From JAIEPW01 sp964471915 (GTDB lineage Bacteria > Acidobacteriota > Terriglobia > Bryobacterales > Bryobacteraceae): a DNA stretch of 64,000 bases. The translations under genes were made by a program, and so were the position numbers. Below the pieces are notes generated by a model that saw nothing but the letters and a program-made list of their open reading frames with translations, was not told the origin of the DNA and made no database searches. The DNA is taken from the NCBI GenBank assembly GCA_964471915.1, contig CAYYID010000003.1, positions 92,808 to 156,807 on the forward strand, given 5' to 3'. Each line of letters starts with the position of its first letter. The stretch's first letter is position 1. This document shows positions 45,503 to 53,812 of the stretch, piece by piece.

Positions 45503-47392
45503 ATGACTCATTCCATCACCGTAAGCGGCGTCGAGTGCCGGGACCTCGAGAAGGCCCGGCAACTCGAGTGGCTCGAAACGAACGGCAGCGGCGGGTTCGC
45601 GATGGGGACGGTCGCGGGGCTGAACACGCGCCGGTACCACGGATTGCTGACGGCGGCGCTGAACCCACCGGTGGACCGGAACCTCTTTGTTTCCAGGGTA
45701 GAAGAAGAGTTCGGCGGCGTGGCAACGGGGGTGGCCGGGTATCCCGGAGCCGTGGCTCCCGCGGGGTATCGTGAGATCGAGAGCTTCGCGCTGGCGCCGT
45801 TCCCGGTGTGGCGCTTCACGAACGGGCTGGAGAAGCAGTTCTTCCTGATCCCGGACCGGGACGCCGCGGTATTACGGTACCGGGCGCCAAGCCGCGGCAC
45901 GCTGCGCGTGCGGCCGTTCCTGGCGTTCCGCGATTACCACGCGCTGGCTCACGAGAACGGGGCGTGGAACCGAGAGGTCCGGAAGACGGGGCAGGGGATC
46001 GCAATGCAGCCGTATGCCACGCTGCCGCCGCTGGAGATCCGGTTCGCGGGCGAGTTCCGGCCGGACGGGCACTGGTACCTGCGGCACGAGTACGCGGAGG
46101 AGCGGGCGCGCGGCCTGGACCATCACGAGGATCTGTACACGCCGGGCGTCATCGAGATCGAGCTGTCGCCGGGCGCGTGGTCGGAGGTCATCTTTGCACT
46201 GGACGGCGCTCCCGTGGACGCCGAAGCCGAGGCGGCGCGCCGCCAGGCCGACGAGCGGAGCTGGCTCGACCGGGCTGCGGATCAGTTTCTGGTGCGGCGC
46301 GCGGACGGTTCGCTGACCGTGATCGCCGGTTACCCGTGGTTCACGGACTGGGGCCGCGACACGATGATGAGCCTCCCGGGATTGCTGATCGCGCGCGGGC
46401 GGCTGGCGGAGGCCCGGCAGATTCTCGAAGGGTTCCTGGCGCACCTGGACCGGGGGATCCTGCCCAACCGGTTTCCGGACGAGGGCGAGGCGCCCGAGTA
46501 CAACACTGTCGACGCCACGCTGTGGATGTTCGAGGCGGTGGCGGCGTACCAGCGGGCCGGCGGCGACCGCGAGTTCCTGCGCGACGTCTTCTATCCGAAG
46601 GCCAAGGAGATCCTGGCGTGGCACTGGCGCGGAACCTGGTACCGCATCCAGGCGGATCCCGCGGACCACCTGCTGGCGGCGGGCGAGCCGGGCGTGCAAC
46701 TCACCTGGATGGACGCCAAGGTGGGCGACTGGGTGGTGACGCCTCGCCACGGCAAGGCAGTGGAGATCAACGCGCTCTGGTACAACGCCCTGTGCCTGAT
46801 GCGCGACTGGGCGGCGGAACTCGGGGACTCCGGAACCGCCAGCGTGCTGGCGAAGGAGTGCCAGATAACAGGTCGCAGCTTCCGCGAGGCGTTCTGGAAC
46901 GCGGAGCGCGGTTACTTGAACGACGTCGCGGGCGATGCGTCACTGCGGCCGAACCAGTTGTTCGCGGTCAGCCTGACCCATTCGCCGCTGGAACTCAACC
47001 AGCAGCAGGCGGTGGTGCTGGCCTGCGAGCGGGAACTGCTGACTCCCGTGGGCCTGCGGACCCTGTCGCCCCGGGATCCGGCGTACCGGCAGCGCTACGA
47101 AGGTTCATCCGTGGAGCGCGACGGCGCCTATCACCAGGGGACCGTGTGGCCGTGGCTGTTTGGTCCCTACGCGACGGCGTATCTCAAGGCCTTCGGGCGC
47201 ACGCAACTGGCGACGGACCACGCGCTGGCGATCGCGCTGCAGTGGGAGGAGCAGTTGCAGATCGGCGGTCTGGGGTCCATTGGGGAGGTGTTCGACGGGG
47301 ACCTGCCGCACCGGCCCGGCGGGTGTCCGGCGCAGGCGTGGAGCGTCGCCGAGCTGATCCGCCTGCGGAAAGAACTCGGGCTGGGGGCGTAG
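45503..47392 (+). CDS. Glycogen-debranching-type amylo-alpha-1,6-glucosidase
   Basis: A 629-residue enzyme with an N-terminal beta-rich domain (ARQLEWLETNGSGGFAMGTVAG, the GDE N-terminal signature) and the C-terminal (alpha/alpha)6-barrel domain. Seen in the barrel: IAGYPWFTDWGRDTMMSLPGLLIARG with the conserved D-W-G-R-D, NTVDATLWMFEAVAAYQ, WMDAKVGDWVVTPRHGKAVEINALWYNAL, and SVERDGAYHQGTVWPWLFG. It hydrolyses alpha-1,6 branches in glycogen or related storage glucans in the cytoplasm. The start has a GAGGAAAG ribosome site. Full length, with no transglycosylase domain. Confidence 0.93.
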   Translation: MTHSITVSGVECRDLEKARQLEWLETNGSGGFAMGTVAGLNTRRYHGLLTAALNPPVDRNLFVSRVEEEFGGVATGVAGYPGAVAPAGYREIESFALAPFPVWRFTNGLEKQFFLIPDRDAAVLRYRAPSRGTLRVRPFLAFRDYHALAHENGAWNREVRKTGQGIAMQPYATLPPLEIRFAGEFRPDGHWYLRHEYAEERARGLDHHEDLYTPGVIEIELSPGAWSEVIFALDGAPVDAEAEAARRQADERSWLDRAADQFLVRRADGSLTVIAGYPWFTDWGRDTMMSLPGLLIARGRLAEARQILEGFLAHLDRGILPNRFPDEGEAPEYNTVDATLWMFEAVAAYQRAGGDREFLRDVFYPKAKEILAWHWRGTWYRIQADPADHLLAAGEPGVQLTWMDAKVGDWVVTPRHGKAVEINALWYNALCLMRDWAAELGDSGTASVLAKECQITGRSFREAFWNAERGYLNDVAGDASLRPNQLFAVSLTHSPLELNQQQAVVLACERELLTPVGLRTLSPRDPAYRQRYEGSSVERDGAYHQGTVWPWLFGPYATAYLKAFGRTQLATDHALAIALQWEEQLQIGGLGSIGEVFDGDLPHRPGGCPAQAWSVAELIRLRKELGLGA

Positions 47393-47401
47393 AATAGACG
47401 C

Positions 47402-47608
47402 GTGGCCCTGATCGATGAACTCCGGATGGACCGCACGGTGCTGACCGTGGCTCGCGTGGGAGACCCGTCCGACGCCCGCGAGTTCTGGCAGTCGAAGACC
47501 ATGGCGGAGCGGCTGGCGGCCCTCGAGTTCACGCGGCAGGTTTTCAATGACTACGACCCGGATACCACGCGATTTCAGAGAGTTCTTGAAGTCGCTCACC
47601 ACCCGTGA
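47402..47608 (+). CDS. 68-residue protein paired with a nucleotidyltransferase
   Basis: A small protein starting at GTG 47402 (MALIDELRMDRT). The middle reads SKTMAERLAALEFTRQVFNDYDP and the end RFQRVLEVAHHP; such peptides are commonly found just before a DUF6036/AbiEii-type nucleotidyltransferase and may be its partner or antitoxin. It overlaps that gene by 62 bases in a different frame and follows the glucosidase gene by nine bases. Function unknown. Confidence 0.65.
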   Translation: MALIDELRMDRTVLTVARVGDPSDAREFWQSKTMAERLAALEFTRQVFNDYDPDTTRFQRVLEVAHHP

Positions 47609-47990
47609 GGTCCGGTATCTGGTGGTAGGCGGGTATGCGGTGAACGCCTTCGGCCACGTCCGCAACACGGTAGACATCGACATCTGGATCGCGGGCGACG
47701 CGGCCAACCGGGAGCGCACCATCCAGGCGATCCGCGACTTCGGGTACTCTTCCGTCTCCAACGATCTGCTGGACCCGGACGACGCCATGGTGCGGATGGG
47801 TGTCCCACCCCTCCGGATCGAAGTAATGCGGGCCTTGTCCGGCGTGGAATTCGAGGACTGCTGGCCGAGACGTCAGGTGCTGGAGGACGGCGACCTGGCG
47901 ATTCCCTTCGTGTCGCTCGAGGACCTCAAGAAGAACAAGCGCGCGGCTGGACGGCCGAAGGACCTTGCGGATCTCTCGGGGCTTCCGTAG
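47547..47990 (+). CDS. Minimal nucleotidyltransferase, MNT/AbiEii-like
   Basis: A 147-residue protein with the Pol-beta-type nucleotidyltransferase signature: YLVVGGYAVNAFGHVRNTVDIDIWI (G-G-x-A-V-x-x-x-G-x-x-R-x-T-x-D-I-D), then a helical and beta region ending in a Lys-rich RKRAAGRPKDLADL-like tail. Such proteins appear alone or as the toxin (AbiEii) or antitoxin (MNT) half of small two-gene systems. Only the first aspartates of the catalytic triad are obvious here; the third carboxylate may be at the RIEVMRALSG strand. Its start lies within the preceding ORF. Confidence 0.75.
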   Translation: MTTTRIPRDFREFLKSLTTREVRYLVVGGYAVNAFGHVRNTVDIDIWIAGDAANRERTIQAIRDFGYSSVSNDLLDPDDAMVRMGVPPLRIEVMRALSGVEFEDCWPRRQVLEDGDLAIPFVSLEDLKKNKRAAGRPKDLADLSGLP

Positions 47991-48050
47991 CGCGGCCTGA
48001 GTTGAATGTGATCCCGGCAGGCGGCGATGCGAGAGCCGCCCAGTGAGGCG

Positions 48051-48167
48051 TTACTGCTCACGGCGTGTGTCGGAAACGGGCTCCGCGACGCTGCGCGGGG
48101 ACTGGCTGATCGTCTGCAACAGCAGCGATAAGATCAACAATCCAGCGGCCATACCTGCGATCAGCAT
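48051..48167 (-). CDS. 38-residue single-helix membrane protein
   Basis: A very short frame with a strong ribosome site (GGAGG six bases before ATG 48167). The product has a hydrophobic core of about 17 residues (LIAGMAAGLLILSLLLQT) followed by a polar tail (ISQSPRSVAEPVSDTRREQ), typical of a small regulatory membrane peptide. It sits in the spacer before the cytochrome operon and points away from it. Protein-coding status needs confirmation, but the ribosome site is unusually good for a random frame. Confidence 0.6.
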   Translation of the reverse strand: MLIAGMAAGLLILSLLLQTISQSPRSVAEPVSDTRREQ

Positions 48168-48380
48168 CTCGAGCCTCCAACCTTTCCAGTTCGTTCGACG
48201 TTTCTAGAGCAAGTTTCGTTCCGAACCTTGCCTCTATATCCACACGCGCGGTTCCCCCATTCCAGGGATCAAGGTTTCATCAGAAAGTTACGAACCCGGC
48301 CCCCGGACCGGATGTGATAGCCTCACAAGCAAGTTGGCACGCTGAGGCTAGGCGCTGTTCCCAGAGGAGTATTGAGAACG
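48168..48380 (+). promoter_or_regulatory. Upstream region of the electron-transfer operon
   Basis: This 213-base stretch must hold the promoter of the cytochrome operon. A GTGATAGCCT element at about 48313 and an AGAGGAG ribosome site at 48363-48369 are seen; a TTGGCACGCTGAGGCT sequence near 48333 resembles a sigma-54 site but its GC lies one base off the required spacing. No riboswitch was recognised. The remainder of the 390-base gap holds only the small membrane-protein frame. Confidence 0.35.
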
Positions 48381-49979
48381 ATGCCCGGGTTTCGACTTGC
48401 AATCTGGTGGCTGCTGGCGGCAGCCGCAGTGTACGCGCAGGAATGCGCGAGCTGTCACGAGAACATCAAGCTGACGGCGGGCGGGGCGCACGCGGCCCAG
48501 CCGTGCCTGGGTTGCCACGCCAAGCACGACGAGGTGCCGCACCCCAAAGTGAAGCCGGCCGAATGCGCCAGCTGTCATGCCCAGGCGCAGCAGGATCACA
48601 CGAAGAGCGTGCACGCCCAGGCGGGCCCGGATTGCGGCCTGTGTCATGGCACGGCGCACGAAGCCATCCGGGCTAAGAGCGTCGAGTTCCGCAAGGGGCA
48701 GATCGAAAAGTGCGGCGCCTGTCATTCGGACGTCGCCGAGCACTTCTCGAAGAGCGTGCACGGCAAGGACGCGCTGGCGGGAATCGCCGGCGTGCCCGTG
48801 TGCTCGGATTGCCATGCCGGGCATGCCATTCAGAAAGCTGGCACCGCCGCGCAGCGGGACCGCGTGCGCGAGACCTGCAGCAGTTGCCACTCGGACCTGC
48901 GGCTCGCGCAGCGGTTCGGCTTGCCGGCGGACCGGATCACGACGTTCGAAGCTTCGTTCCACGGGCTGGCCATCAAGGCGGGATCCCAGACCGTCGCCAA
49001 CTGCGCGAGTTGCCACGGTTATCACGACATCCTGCCGTCGTCAGACCCCAAATCCATGACGCACCCCAGCCGCCTGCCGGAGACCTGCGGCAGTTGCCAC
49101 CGCGGCGCCGGCTCGCGGTTCGCGCTGGGGCCGGTGCACCTGGGGAATGGCAACGGGGAGCCGCCGCCCGTGCGGTGGGTGCGCGTGGCGTACCAGCTCC
49201 TGATCCCGTTGGTCCTCGGGCTAATGCTGCTGCACAACGGCGGGGATTTCGTGCGCAAGGTGTGGGGCGGGCGAATCCGGCCGGCCTTGAAGCACGCGGC
49301 GGCCGTCGGGCAGTCGCTGGCCCTCGAGAAAGTCCCGCGGATGCTGCCGGCCGAACGGCTGCAGCACGCCGCGCTGGCGATCTCGTTTATCGTGCTGGTG
49401 TGGAGCGGCTTCGCGCTGCGCTATTCCTCGGAATGGTGGGCGCAACCGCTGGTGGCCTGGGAGTCGCAGATCTCGCTGCGGGCCGTGGTGCACCGCATGG
49501 CGGGCGTCGTGATGATCGCGGTGTCGGTGGCGCACGCGCTCTCTCTGGTCTTGAGCGGCCGGTTGCGGCGGCACTGGCTGGAACTCGCGCCCCGCATCCG
49601 CGACGTGGGCGAGGCCTGGTCCGCGCTGTTGTGGAACCTGGGACTGTGCCGCGCCAAACCGCACGTCTCCGCGCACAGCTACATCGAGAAAGCCGAGTAC
49701 TGGGCGGTGGTCTGGGGCACGGCCATCATGGCTCTCACCGGCTGCATGCTGTGGGCCAACCAGTGGTCCCTGGCGAACCTGCCCAAGGTGTTCCTGGACG
49801 TCGCCCGCGAGATCCACTTCTGGGAGGCGGTGCTGGCCACCCTGTCCGTGCTAGTCTGGCACTTCTATTTCGTGATCTTCGATCCGGAAGTTTATCCGAT
49901 GGACACGGCCTGGCTGACCGGCAATAGTTTGCGCCGGCGGCCCGAAGAACACAGTGGCGAGGAGGCTTCTCAGGAATGA
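48381..49979 (+). CDS. Nine-haem cytochrome c fused to a cytochrome b membrane domain (CbcL-like)
   Basis: A 532-residue protein with a signal peptide (about 1-20, ending AVYAQ). Residues 22-250 carry nine CxxCH motifs (CASCH, CLGCH, CASCH, CGLCH, CGACH, CSDCH, CSSCH, CASCH, CGSCH). The C-terminal half has about four membrane helices with paired histidines (RLQHAALAISFIVLVWSGFAL, RMAGVVMIAVSVAHALSL, EIHFWEAVLATLSVLVWHFYF), the pattern of a di-haem b561/FdnI-like quinol-binding subunit. The layout parallels Geobacter CbcL (nine c haems plus a b domain), an inner-membrane quinol oxidase for low-potential acceptors. ATG 48381 is chosen; a TTG three codons upstream is closer to the ribosome site. 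First gene of the set. Confidence 0.87.
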   Translation: MPGFRLAIWWLLAAAAVYAQECASCHENIKLTAGGAHAAQPCLGCHAKHDEVPHPKVKPAECASCHAQAQQDHTKSVHAQAGPDCGLCHGTAHEAIRAKSVEFRKGQIEKCGACHSDVAEHFSKSVHGKDALAGIAGVPVCSDCHAGHAIQKAGTAAQRDRVRETCSSCHSDLRLAQRFGLPADRITTFEASFHGLAIKAGSQTVANCASCHGYHDILPSSDPKSMTHPSRLPETCGSCHRGAGSRFALGPVHLGNGNGEPPPVRWVRVAYQLLIPLVLGLMLLHNGGDFVRKVWGGRIRPALKHAAAVGQSLALEKVPRMLPAERLQHAALAISFIVLVWSGFALRYSSEWWAQPLVAWESQISLRAVVHRMAGVVMIAVSVAHALSLVLSGRLRRHWLELAPRIRDVGEAWSALLWNLGLCRAKPHVSAHSYIEKAEYWAVVWGTAIMALTGCMLWANQWSLANLPKVFLDVAREIHFWEAVLATLSVLVWHFYFVIFDPEVYPMDTAWLTGNSLRRRPEEHSGEEASQE

Positions 49980-51432
49980 TGCATTGGGTGCGGCCGGCGG
50001 TGTACCTGTCGAACAACTGGATCAGCCGGATCGGCGTGGCGCTGGTGACCATCGCCACGGTGTTTCTGATTTTCTTGATCTTCACGGGCGGAGGACACCA
50101 CCACACCAACCCGTACTTGGGCCTGATCACCGCGCTCGGGCTGCCGGCGATCTTTTTCCTGGGGTTGATCCTGATTCCCGTGGGCCTGTTGCGCGAGCGC
50201 GCGNNNNNNNNNNGCTCCCGGGGGTGGGGCGGGGTTTTTTTTTTTTGGTGGGTTTTTTCGTGCGGGGGGGGGGGCGGGGGCGGGCGCGCGCGCCCCCCCC
50301 GCGGCTGGGGATCCTACCGGCCGAGTTCCCGCCGCTCAACTTCGCGAACGCGGCGTTCCGGCGGCTCTCCGGCTTTGTGCTCGGCATGACGCTGGTGAAC
50401 ATCGCGGTGGCGGGCGTCACCACCTACCGCGCCGTCGAGTACATGGACTCGGTGACGTTCTGCGGCCTGACGTGCCACACCGTCATGAAGCCCGAGTACA
50501 CGGCGTATCAGGACTCGCCGCATTCGCGCGTGGGCTGCGTGGCCTGCCACATCGGTCCCGGAGCGGATTGGTTCGTCAAGAGCAAGATCTCCGGTATTCG
50601 CCAGCTCTTCGCGGTGAGCCTCAAGACCTACTCGACGCCGATCCCGACGCCGGTGAAGGAACTGCGGCCCGCGCGCGAAACCTGCGAAGCCTGCCACTGG
50701 CCCCAGAAGTTCGGCGAGGACCTGCTGCGCGTGATCCCTCACTTCGCCGACGACGAGACGAGCACGCCTTCGAAGTCGGTGCTCATGATGCGCACCGGGG
50801 CCATCCACCGGGCCCACCTGCGGCCTGGGGTTACGGTGCGGTACCTGGCGGCCGACGAGAAGCGCGAGAACATCCCGCTGGTCATTTTTGAGGGCGACGG
50901 CCAGAAGCGGGTGTACAAGGCCGAAGACGCCAAGAATGTGGACGAAAACAGTCCGAATCTGCGGTTGATGGACTGCATGGACTGCCACACCCGGCCGTCC
51001 CACACCTTCGAGACCCCGGAACGGGCGATCGACCGCGCGCTGGCCGAGGGCAAGATCGATCTCAGTCTTCCCTTTGCGCGGAAGCGGGCGGTGGAGGCCG
51101 CCAGCCAGGCCAAAGACGGTGCGGAGGCGGAGCAGAAATTCCGGAGCCACTACCCCGCAGCGTCTAAGGTGGACAGCTCGGCCCTGGCGGTGCGCGCCGC
51201 GTTCGAGCGGAACGTGTTCCCGGAGATGAAGGTGTCCTGGAAGACTTATCCTAACTACATTGGGCACAACGACTTTCCGGGCTGCTTCCGGTGCCACAAC
51301 GGGTCCCACACGGCGGGCAACGATGTGGTGATCGGGCAGGATTGCGGGCTGTGCCACAGCCTGCTGGCGACCGAGGAAAAGGATCCGAAGATTTTGAAGG
51401 ACTTGGACTATCGCGCCCTGAGCAAGAGATGA
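49976..51432 (+). CDS. NapC/NirT-like multihaem cytochrome c, interrupted by an assembly gap
   Basis: A membrane-anchored cytochrome about 480 residues long, split by a gap. The N-terminus (ATG 49976, overlapping the previous stop) has two to three membrane helices (VALVTIATVFLIFLIFTGG, LGLPAIFFLGLILIPVGLL). Past the gap and in a different frame it continues with ILPAEFPPLNFANAAFRRLSG, another helix, and six haem sites: one CGLTCH (CxxxCH, the NapC/NrfH first-haem form), then CVACH, CEACH, CMDCH, CFRCH, CGLCH. The role by family is a quinol dehydrogenase donating electrons to periplasmic cytochromes (CymA/ImcH-like). The span is not a multiple of three, as expected from the gap. Confidence 0.83.
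50204..50213. other. Assembly gap (ten N)
   Basis: Ten N in the middle of the NapC-like gene, a scaffolding placeholder whose true length is unknown. Confidence 0.98.
50214..50305. other. Low-complexity, probably erroneous sequence beside the gap
   Basis: Homopolymer runs of G, T and C (for example runs of ten or more T and G, then GCGCGC and a C run) unlike the surrounding coding DNA. They look like end-of-contig read errors, and they shift the frame of the NapC-like gene. Confidence 0.85.
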
Positions 51433-51682
51433 TCGAATACGAACTAGAAAAGGCTAGCTTGTAGGAACGGCTTGTGATACTCTGAGGGCACTTTGGTGGG
51501 GCGCGGCTAGCGCCATGTCGTTAAATTAAGACCAAAAAGGTCTTAATTGAGAAGCTTTCGAAGGTGTTCTTCTTGAACTGGGAAAGACACCACGGAGGTC
51601 GAGACGTGAAGCAGCCCACTACCGGGTTTTCCAATCTCCCTTCGGACGGCGGAGTTTTCTCTAAAGTAATGGGAAGGAAGCT
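51433..51682 (+). promoter_or_regulatory. Structured 5' leader of the OmcA/MtrC gene
   Basis: A 250-base non-coding stretch with several hairpins: GGCGC-loop-GCGCC (51500-51514), a perfect ten-base-pair stem AATTAAGACC/GGTCTTAATT with an A5 loop (51524-51548), and GGTGT...ACACC (51563-51591) with a one-base bulge. An AAGGAAG ribosome site lies at 51674-51680. A TGATACT element near 51475 could be a -10 box. It separates the quinol-side genes from the porin-cytochrome genes and may be a regulated leader; no known riboswitch consensus was matched. Confidence 0.5.
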
Positions 51683-53812
51683 ATGAAGCGGAACCGAAGC
51701 AATCTGATTCGCTGGTGCGCCGCACTCGGCGTCATTCTTGTGGCCGGCTTGGTATCGCTGGCGGCGGACGATGAGAAGAATCCCTTTCGTCCGTGGGACA
51801 AGGCGTATTACCTGAGCGCCAGAGAGGCGCAGTTCATTCGTCCTGGGCTCGCATTCGAGTTGTCGAATCCGTCGGCTGCAGTCGATGGCGCGCTGACCGT
51901 TGACGTCAAGATTACGGATCCGCGCGGTGCGCCGCTCGACCGGCTGGGAATCGAAACGCCGGGCCCGGTGAGTTTGAACTTTGTGATTGCCCGGATCCCG
52001 AAGGGCGAGACCAAGTACCTTTCCTATATCACACGCGTCGATGGGCCGAGTCCGACGTCGGGCAAAACGGCCACCCAGGCGACGGGCGAGAGCAACGGCA
52101 CGTTCGTGCAGAAGTCTCCCGGGTTGTACACCTACACGTTCCGGAACCGGCTGCCTTCCGGCTACGACCGCAGCGTCACGCATACCATTCACGCCTACGG
52201 AAACCGGAATCTTACGGAGTTCGACCTGGGCACTCAGACCGCCGATACGGTGGTCCACTTCGTGCCGGACGGCAGTTCGCCGGCGGCGCCCCGGCAGATC
52301 GTGGCGCAGGAGGCCTGCAATAAGTGCCACGGGAGCCTCTCGGCCCACGGCACCACGGGCCGGCAGTCGGTGGCGGGTTGCATCACCTGCCATAACCCGC
52401 AAACGACCGACGCGGGTACCGGCAATTCCGCGGATATGACCGTGATGATCCACAAGATTCACATGGGCCGCGACTTGCCGAGCGTCCAGGCGGGCACGCC
52501 GTACAAGTGGGAGGCGGTACGGAACACGATCGTCGATTTTTCCTTTATCGGCTTTCCCGCCGGCCCGTCCGCCGCGGTCGGCACGCGCGCTTGCGAGATG
52601 TGCCACTACGATTCGTCGAAGCCGGCCGCGGCCGGCCAGGAGCAGCGGCTGAGCCATGTCACGCGGCCCTCGCGCGATGCGTGCGGGTCGTGTCACGACA
52701 ACGTGAACTTCGCGACCGGCGCCAATCACGCCAACATCATCCAGTTGAACGACAGCAACTGCTCGCGCTGCCACATCGTGGAAGGTGACCTGGAGTTCGA
52801 CGTTTCCATCCGGGGCGCGCACACCATCGCGCGTTCCAATCCGGCGCCCGGCGGATGGTTCACCAGGGGGCTGCCGCAGACCAAGTTCGCGATCAGCGAA
52901 GTGCGGGACACCACGCCGGGTTCGCGCCCGACGGTGGTCTTCTCGGTGCGCGACGGCCGCGGTGCGTCGATTCCGCTGGCGCAGGTGAACCGCCTGGCGC
53001 TGAACCTGATCGAGCGCAAGGGCGGCGATTTCGCCCGGTTCTGGAGCGAAGATCCGCGGGCGCGCGCCACCTGCACCAACGACGGCAGCGCCTGCACCTA
53101 CCAGTTCACCCAGGCGATCCCGGCGGACGCGACCGGCACCTGGGCGGTGGAGATCGAAGGCTACCGCAACTGGACGTTGCTCGCCGGCACCACCCAGCAG
53201 CGCGTGGTGCGGGACTCCGGCAAAGATGTAACGGTCGAGTTCGCGGTCACCGGCCCGCTCGCCAAACGCCGCGTGGCGGCGGAATTCGCCAAGTGCAACA
53301 ACTGCCACCTATCGCTTCAGTTCCACGGCGATAACCGCAACGAACTGTCGGCCTGCGTCACCTGCCACAACCCGACCCAGACGGACGCGGCGCGGCGCAC
53401 CCAGGCGCAATTGCCGGCGGAAGCGATCAACTTGAAAGAGATGATCCACCGGATCCACCTGGGCGAGGGCAACCAGCGCGACTACACGATCTATGGGTTC
53501 GGCGGCAACCCCACGAACTTCAACAAGATCGCCATGCCGCAGGGTGAAACCCAACTCGCCAAGTGCGAAACCTGCCACGTTACCGGCGAGTTCAACCTGC
53601 CGCTGGAAACGGATCTCGCCAACACCACCGATCCGCGTAACCCCTACTTCACTTCGGTGCCACCGCAGACCGGTGCGTGCCTGTCCTGCCACCAGTCGAA
53701 GTTTGCGGCCGCGCACGCCGCCGTGAATACTTCGGACCGGTTCGGCGAAGCCTGTCTCGCCTGCCACGGCGTGAATTCCACGTACTCGCCGGCGAGAGTG
53801 CATGCGCGTTAG
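51683..53812 (+). CDS. OmcA/MtrC-family decahaem cytochrome c
   Basis: A 709-residue protein with a signal peptide (about 1-27, LVAGLVSLAADD) but no lipobox cysteine. Ten CxxCH motifs occur in two clusters of five: CNKCH, CITCH, CEMCH, CGSCH, CSRCH, then CNNCH, CVTCH, CETCH, CLSCH, CLACH, alternating with beta domains (residues 30-205 and 380-530), as in OmcA/MtrC (beta-haem-beta-haem). Repeated MIHKIHMGRD and MIHRIHLGEG segments are family features. It is expected to sit at the cell surface as terminal reductase of the conduit. Overlaps the next gene by 11 bases. Confidence 0.92.
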   Translation: MKRNRSNLIRWCAALGVILVAGLVSLAADDEKNPFRPWDKAYYLSAREAQFIRPGLAFELSNPSAAVDGALTVDVKITDPRGAPLDRLGIETPGPVSLNFVIARIPKGETKYLSYITRVDGPSPTSGKTATQATGESNGTFVQKSPGLYTYTFRNRLPSGYDRSVTHTIHAYGNRNLTEFDLGTQTADTVVHFVPDGSSPAAPRQIVAQEACNKCHGSLSAHGTTGRQSVAGCITCHNPQTTDAGTGNSADMTVMIHKIHMGRDLPSVQAGTPYKWEAVRNTIVDFSFIGFPAGPSAAVGTRACEMCHYDSSKPAAAGQEQRLSHVTRPSRDACGSCHDNVNFATGANHANIIQLNDSNCSRCHIVEGDLEFDVSIRGAHTIARSNPAPGGWFTRGLPQTKFAISEVRDTTPGSRPTVVFSVRDGRGASIPLAQVNRLALNLIERKGGDFARFWSEDPRARATCTNDGSACTYQFTQAIPADATGTWAVEIEGYRNWTLLAGTTQQRVVRDSGKDVTVEFAVTGPLAKRRVAAEFAKCNNCHLSLQFHGDNRNELSACVTCHNPTQTDAARRTQAQLPAEAINLKEMIHRIHLGEGNQRDYTIYGFGGNPTNFNKIAMPQGETQLAKCETCHVTGEFNLPLETDLANTTDPRNPYFTSVPPQTGACLSCHQSKFAAAHAAVNTSDRFGEACLACHGVNSTYSPARVHAR

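Noticed and set aside
48330..48350. Sigma-54 promoter TTGGCACGCTGAGGCT
   Set aside because: The -24-like half is good, but the GC of the -12 half is one base out of position, and a similar GTTGGCACGCTG string occurs upstream of the permease at 44618, where nothing supports sigma-54 either.
51433..51682. Cyclic-dinucleotide (GEMM) riboswitch before the OmcA/MtrC gene
   Set aside because: The element was expected from Geobacter precedents, but the conserved GEMM core sequences are not found; kept only as an unassigned structured leader.
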